Origin: Watersipora subatra
Taxonomy: Eukaryota > Bryozoa > Gymnolaemata > Cheilostomatida > Watersiporidae
Direction: 5' to 3'
Assembly (NCBI RefSeq): GCF_963576615.1
Contig: NC_088711.1
Span: 16,648,182 to 16,712,181, forward strand
Length of the DNA: 64,000 nt
The notes below the pieces were generated by a model. That model saw only the letters and a list, made by a program, of their open reading frames with translations, was not told the origin of the DNA and did no database searches. Below are positions 47,456 through 59,862 of the stretch, piece by piece (within the stretch, counting starts at the first letter, position 1; the number at the start of each line of letters is the position of its first letter). A program made the translations under genes and the position numbers.

Positions 47456-48720
47456 AGTCAATGATAAATCATGTATTACGAGAGATACTCGTCCAAATCC
47501 TGTGAAATTAACACAGCAGGTTTGGCAAAAAATCAGTACAGACTGTAGAGGCCCATTTGTAATTGGCGTCGTGGGAATAAGTTTGGGGTAACACTGGTAG
47601 ATTATCGCAGTAAGTTACCAGAGGTAGCATTTATAGGTAGTGTCGCATCAAAGAACATAATCAATTTTTTTGAGAGAGTATTTGCTAGAGAAGGCTATTC
47701 AGAGGAAGTTGTGAGTGATAATGAACTTCACGCCGAGAGATTGATGGTGTAAAGGAAAACACAAAGTGTTGTTTGCTGCCAAAATATGCATCATTTGTTT
47801 TTTTTGGCATTGACCAAGAAGGTGTGACTCCTACTGTCACCCATGAATGAGGGTGGTTGCCGCTTGTAGCAGTATGGCCCGATATGTGGCCACCAATGGC
47901 AGCGCAGACAGAGCAATTAAAAATGTATTTTTTGCAACCAGGTCATTCCAGCAGCCTTATGATTTAGTTTCACAGTAACACAGCCATAAGCACACACTTA
48001 TCTTGTAAAGCAAACACTAAAGCAAGAATTTGACAGCCTACGGAGGCAAAGGTAATTAATTATAACACTGTTTTATTGTGAATTATTGTGAATTATATAA
48101 CTTTTAATATGCTGCCAATGCTAGAACCTTTTATTGTGTATCAAAGCTTGTAAATGTATTACTCATATAATTTTAACTTGGCATAATTTGATTACTAAAT
48201 TCTCTATTTTATGTTTGTATGTTTCTTTTATGCTAGGCTTCACGATCATGATGCTTAATAAACTATAAAGGACCAATGAAATCAAACCTCAACACGTTAC
48301 ATGACTGTCACAATCTTAGCTAGAGCCTAGAGTTTTATCAAAAACTCTATAGATGGGTATCTAGCTTCGTGTTGAATCAAACATGTAAGAAGTACTCTTG
48401 ATTACCCTCATGCTAATGGTGAGGTGGAGCAATTTAGTAGGACATTGAAACAAACTATTCAAGATGCTGTCTATAATGGACTGGATTGGAATAAAGCAGT
48501 GTTAGGATTTCTACAAATCTATAGATCCTCCCCTAATTCAACCACAGATCGTTTTTCCATGCGCCTCACTTCATGGAAGAAGAATGCGTACAAAACATGC
48601 TGGATAGGTTGGCTATTCTAGCTAAAGAGTGTTCAAGTGTGGATGACAGGGTATATTTTTATCAGGCTAAACATAAAGAGTATACGGATAGACGTGGAGT
48701 TGCTGTAGACCTGCTGTAGA
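47456..48720 (+). pseudogene. Ty3/Gypsy-type integrase fragment, interrupted
   Basis: Plus-strand frames, shifted several times, spell an integrase core: QQVWQKISTDCRGPFVIGVV near 47520, then DYRSKLPEVAFIGSVASKN, FFERVFAREGYSEEVVSDNE up to 47730, and after a gap DYPHANGEVEQFSRTLKQTI at 48398-48460 (the NGEVE..NR-type glutamate block) and NMLDRLAILAKECSSVDDRV up to 48640. The roughly 600 bp between 47752 and 48360 interrupts the core between its second acidic residue and the catalytic glutamate. It is probably a later insertion or a deletion/insertion scar. Confidence 0.8.
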
Positions 48721-48914
48721 CAAATTTCTAGCTTGAAGGGTCAATCTCAGTTTTTTCATCTCATTGCTATTGATTCTCAGTTAACCCTACTCGTATTGAC
48801 TCAATAATAAACAGTCAGCTAATCCGTCACGTCTTGTAAGAGTTAATTCAGCAACTCACCAAAGCCTCCGCAACCGTAAATTACCTGCCTATCTTTTCGA
48901 TTATGTCACACAGT

Positions 48915-49151
48915 GAATGTCTTTTGCGGTTAGAATGCAACAAGTTTATTACTGATCTCTCTTTATTCACTAGCCAGAGCAATCTACCTAGCCAGAGCCC
49001 AGCAATGCACAAAAATAGTAAATCAGTCTGACCACTCAGATACTAGTAAGCAAGCCAATACGCAACGAAAAAAGGGGAATCCCCTTCAAGCTAAACAGCA
49101 ACACAAAATAGACTGGGTCAGCAAATCATGCTAAAACATAAATCATCACAC
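48915..49151 (-). repeat. Probable 3' LTR of the retroelement at 49228-51440
   Basis: On the minus strand it begins TGTGATGATTTATGTTTTAG and contains AATAAAGAG and AATAAAC polyadenylation-like signals near 48960. The first 65 bp are repeated identically at 51432-51496. The lower boundary near 48915 (..GACATTCA) is a guess. Confidence 0.65.
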
Positions 49152-49227
49152 CTCCCCTTGAATTCTAAATCAAAAAAAACAAAATTAGTAAACTTCAAAA
49201 CTAAAAATTCAACACTTAATACATATG

Positions 49228-51440
49228 TTAGTCAGCAAGCCATGAGGGAGTTTGTCTGTTTCGTGTTGGTCGCGCATAGTCACTGGGAACCACATCATTG
49301 TTAGCTAGATTATCACAGTCACCTGGAATCTGAAACTGATCTGGAGCGTATTGCAATTCATTTTCATGTTCTAGGCTATCGGCTTCTACTTGTTGTTCAG
49401 TGTCTGACTCATGCACTTCTATGTATGTGTCGCCCCTCTCAGCTGCAGAATGTGGGTAGCAAAGCCTCAAATCACTAATGTGTCTGGACATTGAGTCTAC
49501 TTTCACCGCCGTGTTTGACACTAATGATGTCACCTTGCCCCTTTGCTATTGTGTCGTACACCTTGCCTGAGGTGGCTTCACATAGTTTCACATGGTTAAA
49601 AAGAATTCAGCTCAATACTCCTGGGCGGGAAGGAAACTCCAGAAACATCTGGTGTAAGCTGTCCTTCATACTTGTACACCTCTTCAGCAGGAATGGCCCC
49701 ATCAATCTTTGGAGAGAAATTATGCCAATATAACATCTCCTCGGCAATGCGACCTGTTCGAGCCATCATCCTTTTCACTGTTCTGTGCTGTCGTTCTGCG
49801 ATGCCATTCCCTTGCTGTCGATAGGCACAAGAGCATATGTGGTCAATACCCCACTTCTCTACCAGTTTTCTCATTACTTGGCTGCGGTAGCATGGGCCGC
49901 TGTCTGACAGATATTCCTTGGGAGGACCACATTCATAAAACATTCGTTCGAGCTTTTTCACCCCCACCTCACCTGTCTCACTTCTCAATTGTCTCCACAA
50001 AGAGAACCTGCTAGGTCCACAGTCAACTACTGTCAAGTAAGGGATTCCTTGGTAATGAGTGATGTCTGATGTTAATCTTACCCACGTTTCTTTAACAGCC
50101 AGTTCACCACAATCCCATCTCAACGGTGAGGGATCTACCTTCCTACAGACATGACACTCTTTGACCACCTATTCGACATCTTTCTTTGACACTGAGTCGC
50201 CCCATTTTTGTCGGGCTAAATAAAAAGTCCTGTGTGGCTCCTATGTGATTAGTGTCATGAAGGTCTCTAATTGCTTGGACTGGGTGCATACTGACAGCCG
50301 CTGTAGCACACACTCGGGCCTTCAGCCATTTCTTGGGAACTCTCGTCAGCGTGTCTGCCAAGTTCTCTTCTGACTTTACTAACTTCATTTTTACATATAA
50401 GCTGTACAGTTCTACCAACTCGGCAATCATACTGAGCCTTTTTCGTGTAAGCATCTCTCCCAGGCCGCATACTTTTGGTCATTTACTATTAGTGATAATA
50501 GACTTGACCCAACCATACACAGTAGCTGAGTCAGTGATCACACATACTGATGTGAGGCCCCATTTCACTCTACAACTAACACCTCGTATTACTGCATCTA
50601 GCTCTGCGACATTAATATGGTTGCCATCATCTTTGCGTAACCAGCAGCCATCTTCCACCTGTTGCCCATCAATCTCCACAGACACACCAATTGCCAGGTT
50701 ACTTGCGTCATACCATATTGATCCTCGTCTCTTATCAGGCACTGACCACTGTCCTCTTACTGGGTCTTTTTCCTTCAGCATCTCCATTGTATCATGTATC
50801 ATTACCTGAACTGGCTCTAGAACTGTATCATCCCAGCCACAATCATTACTTTCTCTCTTCATATAACTACAGGCCACCCTCAACCAGCCACCAACTGGGT
50901 AGTGGCCTATGAGCCTCCAACACAGAGAGAACAATTCCCTTTTCGTCATGCTCTCTGTCTTTTCACCAGTATTATTGTCTCTGCACCACTGAAGCCTACC
51001 AGACTTATCTCTTGTAACACGGAGCCCCGGAACTCTAGCATCATCAATGCACTTCGGCTCCTTAGTCACTAAGCCATACTTGGTGAGATGCTCCCTTACA
51101 TGTGCTACTGAAACTTTATCGTTATCCACAATTATATCGTCTATGTAATGATCAGTACCAGCTTCAATCTTGCTATCCAATGAAAGTACCTTTCCTAGCA
51201 CCTTTGACATGATCTTAGGCGCCAAATTAAGCCCGAAGCCCATCCGTGTCATCACAAGGAGCTTTTCTTTGTACCTTATAGCCTAGAATTTCAAAAGCTC
51301 ATTATTCACATACAGCTGCAAATAGGCTTTCTTCAAGTCGAACATACAACAGTTGGGCCCAAACTTTCGCCATTTTCGCAGCTTGTCTTGACAAACGGCT
51401 ACATCTGCACCTGGATTGCAGTTTTGCGTTGCAAGCTAAA
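49228..51440 (-). pseudogene. LTR-retroelement pol remnant: RT, RNase H, integrase
   Basis: The minus-strand order is RT (51420-50950), RNase H (about 50740-50340), integrase (50168-49596) and a C-terminal tail (49533-49228). RT shows FDLKKAYLQLY, TRMGFGLNLAPKIM and YIDD (the active-site aspartates). RNase H shows WYDASNLAIGVSVEIDG, NVAELDAVIRG and VITDSATVYGW, ending in ENLADTLTRVPKKWL. Integrase shows CHVCRK, SDITHYQGIPYLTVVDCGPS, YLSDSGPCYRS and QGNGIAERQHRTVK, that is D, D and E in order. The tail has ARPTRNRQTPSWLAD. At least three frame breaks separate the parts, and no gag or protease is present. Ty3/Gypsy is likely and BEL/Pao not excluded. The internal region ends at a truncated 5' LTR, so most of the 5' half was deleted. 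Confidence 0.88.
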
Positions 51441-51496
51441 CAGCAACACAAAATAGACTGGGTCAGCAAATCATGCTAAAACATAAATCATCACAT
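51432..51496 (-). repeat. Truncated 5' LTR (65 bp) of the same retroelement
   Basis: Identical over about 65 bp to the start of the 3' LTR (49087-49151), starting TG on the minus strand. It then passes directly into RT coding sequence, marking a deletion that removed the rest of the LTR, gag, protease and the N-terminal RT. Confidence 0.75.
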
Positions 51497-54400
51497 ATTT
51501 GAGGAAAGAGAAAATGTAGTGTTCAGTAGAGTGACTCTAATAAGATTTTATGTATACATTATACTGAATATGTTGGAGTTATTCTTTTGTTATGGTAAGA
51601 TGAGTTAGATGACCGAGATTATTGACCTAGGATCGTAGAGTTTTATCGTCTGCGCTTAAATGAAAAATTATGAAATAAATCTGCTATTAACTAAAATTAA
51701 ATTAAAAAATATCTATTATTAAGCACAACCAGACCAGAAAACGCTTAATCAAAAACCCAGTTCTGTAAACCACGGGCAATTAAATAAAGCATATAATGCT
51801 TCCTTAAGGCACCTGCATACATCTAACTGGTCTTTCGACCACACCTGATACCAATACAAATCCCAACCTTGATCAAAAATGCGATTAAGACAGTGTTACT
51901 TAATCGAAATCGTAAATCAAAGCAAAAAAAACATTTTGTGTTGGCTAGCCATTTTGAGTATAGGTTTACTAAAAAATAAATGGCTAGCAGTACACTGGAA
52001 AATATATAATGAGAAACCACTAAACTTGCTACGCTACAAATAAATGAAACTTGGTCCGTCAAACACCGAAGCACTACCTAATAGATGCACTTTGATTGAC
52101 GGAACAAACTGTCCATTAAAGGTTCGTGAATACGTCGTAATTTACTTGACAAAAATAGTATGGCCGAAATGCATTCCGCTGCTTAGAAACTCTATTACGC
52201 ACGAGCAAATAAATAATAACACTGCTGACCGCAGTTGTACAAACCGTCTAACGCATCTTGTTTCAGGCATCGCCATGGGTGTATGAAGTTTGTTTAGACA
52301 ATCAAATCAGGATTTTGTCATATACGTTTGGTATGAGGTAATAGCTATATGTTTCACTTGTTCAATCTTTGGTCTTTCACGTAACTGTACAAAACAGCAT
52401 GAAGCTTTAAGAATTGTTGTTTTAATGTTTTTATTTTCGATGCTGATTTCGGCAAATATTTTTACGACCATGAGTTTATCACTGCGTTGGCTTTTGTAGC
52501 TTGCATACTCATTAATTTTTCTACACGAATTATGTAAAAGCTTGATGAGTAAGTTAATTGAATATCGAATAATACCACCCGCCTTCACCAAAAAGTTTCT
52601 ATTCATTCACTTTTCTTTTTTGAACAAAGATGTAATACTTACTAATCCTTTACAAAAACTATGAAAATTACTTATTAACAAAAACTATATTATTTTTAAT
52701 GAAGCATCAAAAGCACTGTTCTATGGTTTTTTGTATAGTTACTTACTTTACCAGTTCACACCTGTCATCTTCGGTGGAGGGCCGACTTGGTGAACGTTTT
52801 GTAGGCTAAGTATATAGTATTTGCAGCTTCTCACACTCTTGTAATTGTTTCAAAATATCAGGGTGCTTTTGAGTCCTTATTTTCCACACGCCTGTTTTTT
52901 GATAAGATTTGTGCTTGACTCCATTTCCAAATAGGGATGAGACTTTAGCGTACTTTTGCAACTGCATGCTTTCAAGAAATGAGCACTTTTAACATTAACC
53001 AAAAGGTAAAAAGTGCATTGTGTAGCAGAATATAATTTGATAGTAACCAATAATAGGTAATATGACAGAAGGAAGATCATTAATTAAAATAAAATTTAGC
53101 AAAGGTTCCAACACAGGCTAGCAAATAGCTTGTGTTGAGTTCTTTGAAAAGGTCTCAACTAAAGCTAGCCAAGGTCTCAACACAGATACGTTTACGATAC
53201 ACAGCGTGTCCCATCTGATGACATACTTTTCAAGTACTTTCCTAATACTTACGATAGCAGAACCGTCCTCTCTTACTTTCTGTAGAGTGTAACTGGTTGT
53301 TCTCTGACACCTCCATGCATTTGCGATCTATTTTCAACTTGTAATTTAGAATCATGCTGCCTAGAGGTAAGTTCTTAGAACAATGAACTGACGCATTCGA
53401 TGCGGCAATGCAGTACCTTAACCTCAACAAATGATTTCTTTATGTCATGATGTTAAGCTATGACATGATGCTCAAAAGTAGTCCATTGTGCCATTATTAT
53501 TGAATTGCAGACTGATCAGAGTTGTCCCACTTATTGACAGCTTCTAGATCTTTAAGCCGCTAGTGCTGACAGGCAGTTTTGACCAAAACACCATCCATAG
53601 ATTTTTCAAGTAAATGCTCATTTCTTTCAAAACATCTAAACCATATCATTTGAACCAAGCATTTTGCAAGGTAAAAGCACCAGCTTTTAGCCTCACAAAT
53701 TTGGAGTTGCTCTCTCCATTGGAAAGTTTCTACCAATCCTGTGATCACAAGGAGCTATAAATGTAAATTGCTGACGACTGTTAAGCATTGAAGCTGTCTC
53801 AGATTGGTTAAGATCGCACAGCTAGTAAACATGAGTTCATAAAAGTTGTCATGTCAACTAGGTTAACCCCTCAAGACCGGCGTTGTCCCGTGTTAGTTAT
53901 CAGATTCAAGGTTTTGCTGTGACGGTTCGCCTTAATTCTTCATTAAACTCTTTGTTTAAGGGGATGAACTTTTTATTTATTTAATGGGTTGAAGAAGCTC
54001 TACAGGTTTCACAAAATATTTTCTTTTATTTTTGGCCAAAAGTTTCAGTTATGATGTAGTTGCCGAGTAGAACTAGCTGTGTTGAACATTCCTGAGAACA
54101 GCCAGGGATTACTCACATTTGGTATTACTTTCTGTTGTTTGACATTATCATGCATTTGATTGTTTTTGTTTTGCTGCAGGTATATTGCCTTTTTTATAGC
54201 ATAACTTGGGCATGAGTTTATGACTTTACATTAATTTTGTATCAAAATTAACAGTGATCGATTTTATTTGCTTGGATCAGTGAATAACATTTGTGCCGTT
54301 GTTTTATTTTTTGATTTAGGTGAAGCTGTAGTTTTTGGATTGACTCCTACAGCTTTGAACCTTTTTTGCATTATTCTAATGTCGCATTTAAGTCTAGTGG

Positions 54401-54860
54401 ATGTATCTCACAAACCTTTTATCTCGTAAATTGACTGCATTCCAACATTTGTATGTTCCAATGATTGCCATGAAGTGCCCATTGTTACAAGAATAGGTTT
54501 ATCTCCTGTTAGACTTATCACAACTGGATGATCTTACACCTTTTAATTTACCTTTGAAAAAGCAAATATCTTTAGATGACTCTTGTGTCCTATAAAACCA
54601 TCTCAACTCTTTACAAATAGCTAAAAGTTCGTTCATAGCATAGATTGATTAATGTTTTTTTAGAACAACACAGTTTTTATTATTGGTGTTTTGGCACCAT
54701 AAAAATATTTTAAGTACAGACACTGATTTATAGATTTGCTGAAGTATTTTAGTACTAAACTCTACTTTGACTAAATATATATATGACACAAAATGCACCA
54801 TACCTTTTGTTTATGTTTATTCCTAAAACATCGTGCTACAGCCACAGGGCGCATGTATAT
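51497..54860. other. Intergenic, nothing recognised
   Basis: 3.4 kb of AT-rich DNA. Several 60-100-codon open frames occur (for example 52044-52286 plus), but none has a motif, a splice-consistent neighbour or a transposon context that I can support. Confidence 0.4.
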
Positions 54861-55659
54861 ATGCTGTATAGATCATCATATGTTGTATAGATCATCATAT
54901 GTTGTATAGATCATCATATGCTGTATAGATCATCATATGCTGTATAGATCATCATATGCTGTATAGATCATCATATGCTGTATAGATCATCATATGCTGT
55001 ATAGATCATCATATGCTGTATAGATCATCATATGCTGTATAGACCATCATATGTTGTATAGATCATCATATGCTGTATAGATCATCATATGTTGTATAGA
55101 TCATCATATGTTGTATAGATCATCATATGTTGTATAGATCATCATATGCTGTATAGACCATCATATGTTGTATAGATCATCATATGCTGTATAGATCATC
55201 ATATGCTGTATAGATCATCATATGTTGTATAGATCATCATATGCTGTATAGATCATCATATGTTGTATAGATCATCATATGCTGTATAGATCATCATATG
55301 CTGTATAGATCATCATATGCTGTATAGACCATCATATGCTGTATAGATCATCATATGCTGTATAGATCATCATATGCTGTATAGATCATCATATGTTGTA
55401 TAGATCATCATATGCTGTATAGATCATCATATGTTGTATAGATCATCATATGTTGTATAGATCATCATATGCTGTATAGATCATCATATGCTGTATAGAT
55501 CATCATATGCTGTATAGATCATCATATGCTGTATAGATCATCATATGCTGTATAGATCATCATATGCTGTATAGATCATCATATGTTGTATAGATCATCA
55601 TATGTTGTATAGATCATCATATGCTGTATAGATCATCATATGCTGTATAAATCATCATA
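54861..55659. repeat. 19-bp satellite, about 42 copies
   Basis: The unit ATGCTGTATAGATCATCAT is almost invariant. One site alternates between C and T (ATGCTG/ATGTTG) along the array, and three copies have GACC for GATC. The CATATG and ATGATGATC-type words make the unit partly palindromic. It lies about 1 kb upstream of gene 3. Confidence 0.97.
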
Positions 55660-55679
55660 TGTTGTAAAGATAATCTTGT

Positions 55680-56631
55680 GCTGTAAAGATAAAGGCTGGG
55701 AAAATTCAAAAGTCAAGGCATTCTTCCTTTCGGTTTACTTTCCTTTTGACCGCAATGTTCTAACTGTCACAGCATGATTCTAATAGGAAATATTGTTTTT
55801 CCGATGACAATCTTCTAGCCATTGGTTAGACACAAAGTTACATGTACATCCTTACAGCAAGCCAGCGCCATTTTAAAGTAGCTGCAAACACAAATGTCAA
55901 ATAAGCTGAAAAAGTATTGTATACATGTACATGCCTAACTATCTAAAGTAGGATTGTAAACAGAGTATTGATATGCGTTACACTAATATAGCTGAAATTA
56001 GCATTGTTGACATACTCAATAATTCTGCAAGAGATGTCTGCAGGTTCTCACAACGTACAAACGCAGATCCCCAAAAAAGTTCGTGCAAAATGTTTTTGTT
56101 CACTCTGAAATATAGAAAGCTTTTTAAAGCACTATAATACAATTAACGCTAAATTAACGCTAAAACAATTAATAACGCTAAAGGGTATTCAAAATTCACA
56201 TTTAGGTAAGTTTTGAAATCAATTAATAGACATATGGACATATTAAAATAGACAAAAGCGTTTGCTGATTTATAAACATAACATATTGCCCTTCATGTTA
56301 ACATTAACATGTTAACCCATGTTAACAGCAAGCTATTCTCTGTCTATATGCATCTTGCACTAAAACTTAGTCAACTGCATACATGTATTTAATAGTTATA
56401 GAATATATTTATTATGTCAGTGTATGTAGAAACACCGAGACATGTACCGAGGTATCACTAGCCATCACCATGCCCATCTATTTATGTACATAAAGTATAA
56501 CAGTGTAGTAGTTGATGTTAGTGCAATCTCTATATCGTTGAGCTGCCTGTAAAAAGGTTTTGTTCCAACCAGAAAATTTCAGAATTCATTGATTTGGCCT
56601 GTTACTTTACAGAGATTAGTGCATACTCAAA
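55680..56631. other. Upstream region of gene 3
   Basis: A likely splice acceptor TTACTTTACAG ends at 56611, 20 bp before the ATG, so a non-coding first exon probably lies upstream. I could not locate it. Confidence 0.45.
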
Positions 56632-59600
56632 ATGCCCTACAAACCACATCCCCCGCCTTCCAAGTCTACTAAATCCACCACAGGTGAGTTTTCTCTTTTC
56701 CAACTTTAAACATTTTTTTTAAAATGCACTACATCAATAATAGTGAAACAATCTTAGCAATGGCTCACTGTGACATTATCCATTAATTTAAAGACACGTA
56801 GCGAACTGCCAATTTTGTACTTTTGTCTTTAACCATTATATGTGTTATTTTCATAACAAAATGTCAAATTTCATCCAAAGTTACTAACAGTTTTGGAGAA
56901 AACATTGTAACAAACTATGCAATAGCAGGAACAGTTTTGAAACAGTAGAATAACACATTGGCCTGAAGTCTGAATTTATGAGAATAGTGTTAGCATGTTT
57001 TAAAAATAAAGTTTTAGAGTTTAACTTGGAAGATCTACAAAAAACTGAACAGATTCACCATATGGTTATGATTGCACCGTTATGATCTGTTGTTATAAGC
57101 CCAAGTGCAGCAATATTGCCTTTGTTAATCCTATATCATTTGTACAGTAAATAAATGGTTATCTTGAGATTCTGTAACAATCAGCAGCCTAACAAGAATT
57201 CTAAGTTGAAGTAAAGAAATGCGCAATTACACTTCATAACTTTATGTCATGTGATGTTTTGTGTAGAGGATACCTGGAAGAAGATAACTACCAGCACGGT
57301 TTCATTGGAGGCACCGTCTACTAAGTCAACTGTTCCAGGTGATGTTTCTATTGCCAGCTCAGTCAAATTTAGCTTATTGACCTTCATCACTAATGTATTA
57401 ATATGCATGATATAATAAAATGTGTATATAAGTACACTAGATGAATGACCGGCGTTGCCCGGTTATTAAAAATTAGCTTATAAACAATGGGAGGTAATGA
57501 AAGTTGCCTGCCACTTACTATTAGCCTGGCACAATGTCAATGGATAATTTGAGTAAGCTTACTAATAAGAGCTACCATTTCTCATGACGTTGCGTCATCA
57601 CTTTGCGTCGTGACAGAAAGCGGTAGCGTATTTGCTCCCATATAGCGACATATATTGCCTAGCTTCGTGTTAATGTGGCATAATTAGTAAGGTGTCGGAC
57701 TGGTGAACGGGAGGTTCCGAGATCAAATCTTCCGCAATATAGATTTTTTATTCTAAGATTTTAATAGCTATAGCTGGAGAATCACAACGACGAACGAATA
57801 CACACACGACCAACTTTGAGAAATATGTATATATATAGATAGATATACATATAAGTATGTCATTCATTTTTTTCATTCCTATAACTTGATCGCTGTCTCT
57901 ATACAAACCATATATACATGTATATATATGTATATGTATATACATGTGTATGTACATGTATATACATATACACATATATATACATGTATATATGGTTTGT
58001 ACAGAGACAGCGATCAAGTTATAGGAATGAAAAAATCTCTACCCAGTAGAATTGAACTCGGAAATACCGGTTCTGCAGACAGGCGAGCTAACCACTACGC
58101 GGCCATACCATACTATGGAATAATTGTAGCCATACTTATTACACTGGTAAAATATGCACGCTTGCAACGCTTTCGAAAATACTATTGGTTATTACTTGCA
58201 CACATGAAGATCATAATTGCGTGAGAGATCATGACGGGCAACATAACAATTGTAAGCAAAATTTATTCTATTATTAGCATTGGCAAGGTAGCTGCGTAGC
58301 TTAATGGTAGAGCGCTTCTCCTCACATACGTGCCTCTGACAAGTGTATGGGATTGATTCCTGTGAAGTGCAAATTTTTTTCTAACACTGGTTTCCGACAG
58401 ATGTACCTGAGAACCTGTGTACGTCTGTTTCCACAGTTCTTATTATAGTAAAGATTTATACTATATTAAAAGTTGACTTGCAACAAAATTCACATTACAA
58501 TTATTTGGTATCAAAAGATTTGCCATGTCTTACTCTGTTGTGTGGTAGGTGCCAAATATGTGGAAATGTGATTAAAAGCTCTTAAAAGCTCAAAAACAAA
58601 AAGCCGCCGTAGATTGGAACTTAGAAATTAGATCAAACTTGAACTGAAACTAACATTATTTGATCATGTGACTTACAATTCCCGCCATATGGCGCGAACA
58701 ATTTCTACAGCATTTTTCGACCATCACAGCGGACCAAAGGGCTCATCATTTTCATCAGAGGATGATATGCAATCGTTCAAGCTAAGTTTAAAAAATTAAA
58801 CATATTTTTATGCTAAGTTTTGAGATATTAGTGCTCAAAGTTGCAGCATTACGATGCCGATAAAATAGACGCGCAAGAACAATAGACATGGTTTTTATTG
58901 CAAGCGTGAAGTATATTTGTGAAAATAGTTCGACGAATAAGGATGCATGAAAGTGTAAACATAAACCATCTCCCACACATACGTCACATTTTAGCCGTTT
59001 TGGAAAACGAATCCAAACTAGGGCGGTCTCGTGTCGCTGCGATTTTCTGTTCGTTTTTGAGCTTTTAAGAGCTTTTAATCACATTCCCACATATTTGGCA
59101 CCTACTACACAACAGAGTAAGACATGGCAAATCTTTTGATACCAAACAACTGTAATGTGAATTTTATTGCAAGTCAACCTTTAAGTTATTCAAATTTATT
59201 GGGTAAAGAAACTTAACCATATGGCAACTACATTACCTTCCAATGTTTATAAGCTGTTTCAAATTTTGAATGAATTTTTGAATGTGTAGCATAAGAAGTA
59301 AGAACTCAAAATTAAAAGTAAATTTTCTGCGCATAAATTTTTTTATTACCCCTGAATGTCAGGCATTCCGCTAGTATATATATTTATATATCGCCTAGCT
59401 GAATGCCCCACATTGCATAGGTATTAAAAAAGTTCTCGTACAGAATATTTATTGATAAGAATAGATATGATACTTAAGGATGATAAGAACGGCTTAGCCT
59501 AGTGGTTAGATGCACCTGTATATAGAAATACACTTTGAATGTTGTGAGTTCAACTCCAGTGTTGTGCGGATTTTTCATTGCTAGATTTTAATTGCTATAG

Positions 59601-59830
59601 CTGGATAAATGAACGACGGAAGACAACAAACACTGAGATTTATATACAGTTATATATATATACATATATATATACATATATATATATATAACTGTATATA
59701 TATATATATATATAACTTGTATATATATATATATATAACTTGTATATATATATATATACATATATATATACATATATACATATATATATACATATATATA
59801 TACATATATATATACATATATATATACAGT

Positions 59831-59862
<32 letters not shown>

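Noticed and set aside
52044..52286. An 80-codon plus-strand ORF
   Set aside because: No motif, no splice-consistent neighbour, and AT-rich composition like its surroundings.
58037..58370. Functional tRNA genes
   Set aside because: A and B boxes are present, but acceptor stems do not close, anticodon arms are unclear and copies are linked to transposons. They were treated as SINE-type cores.
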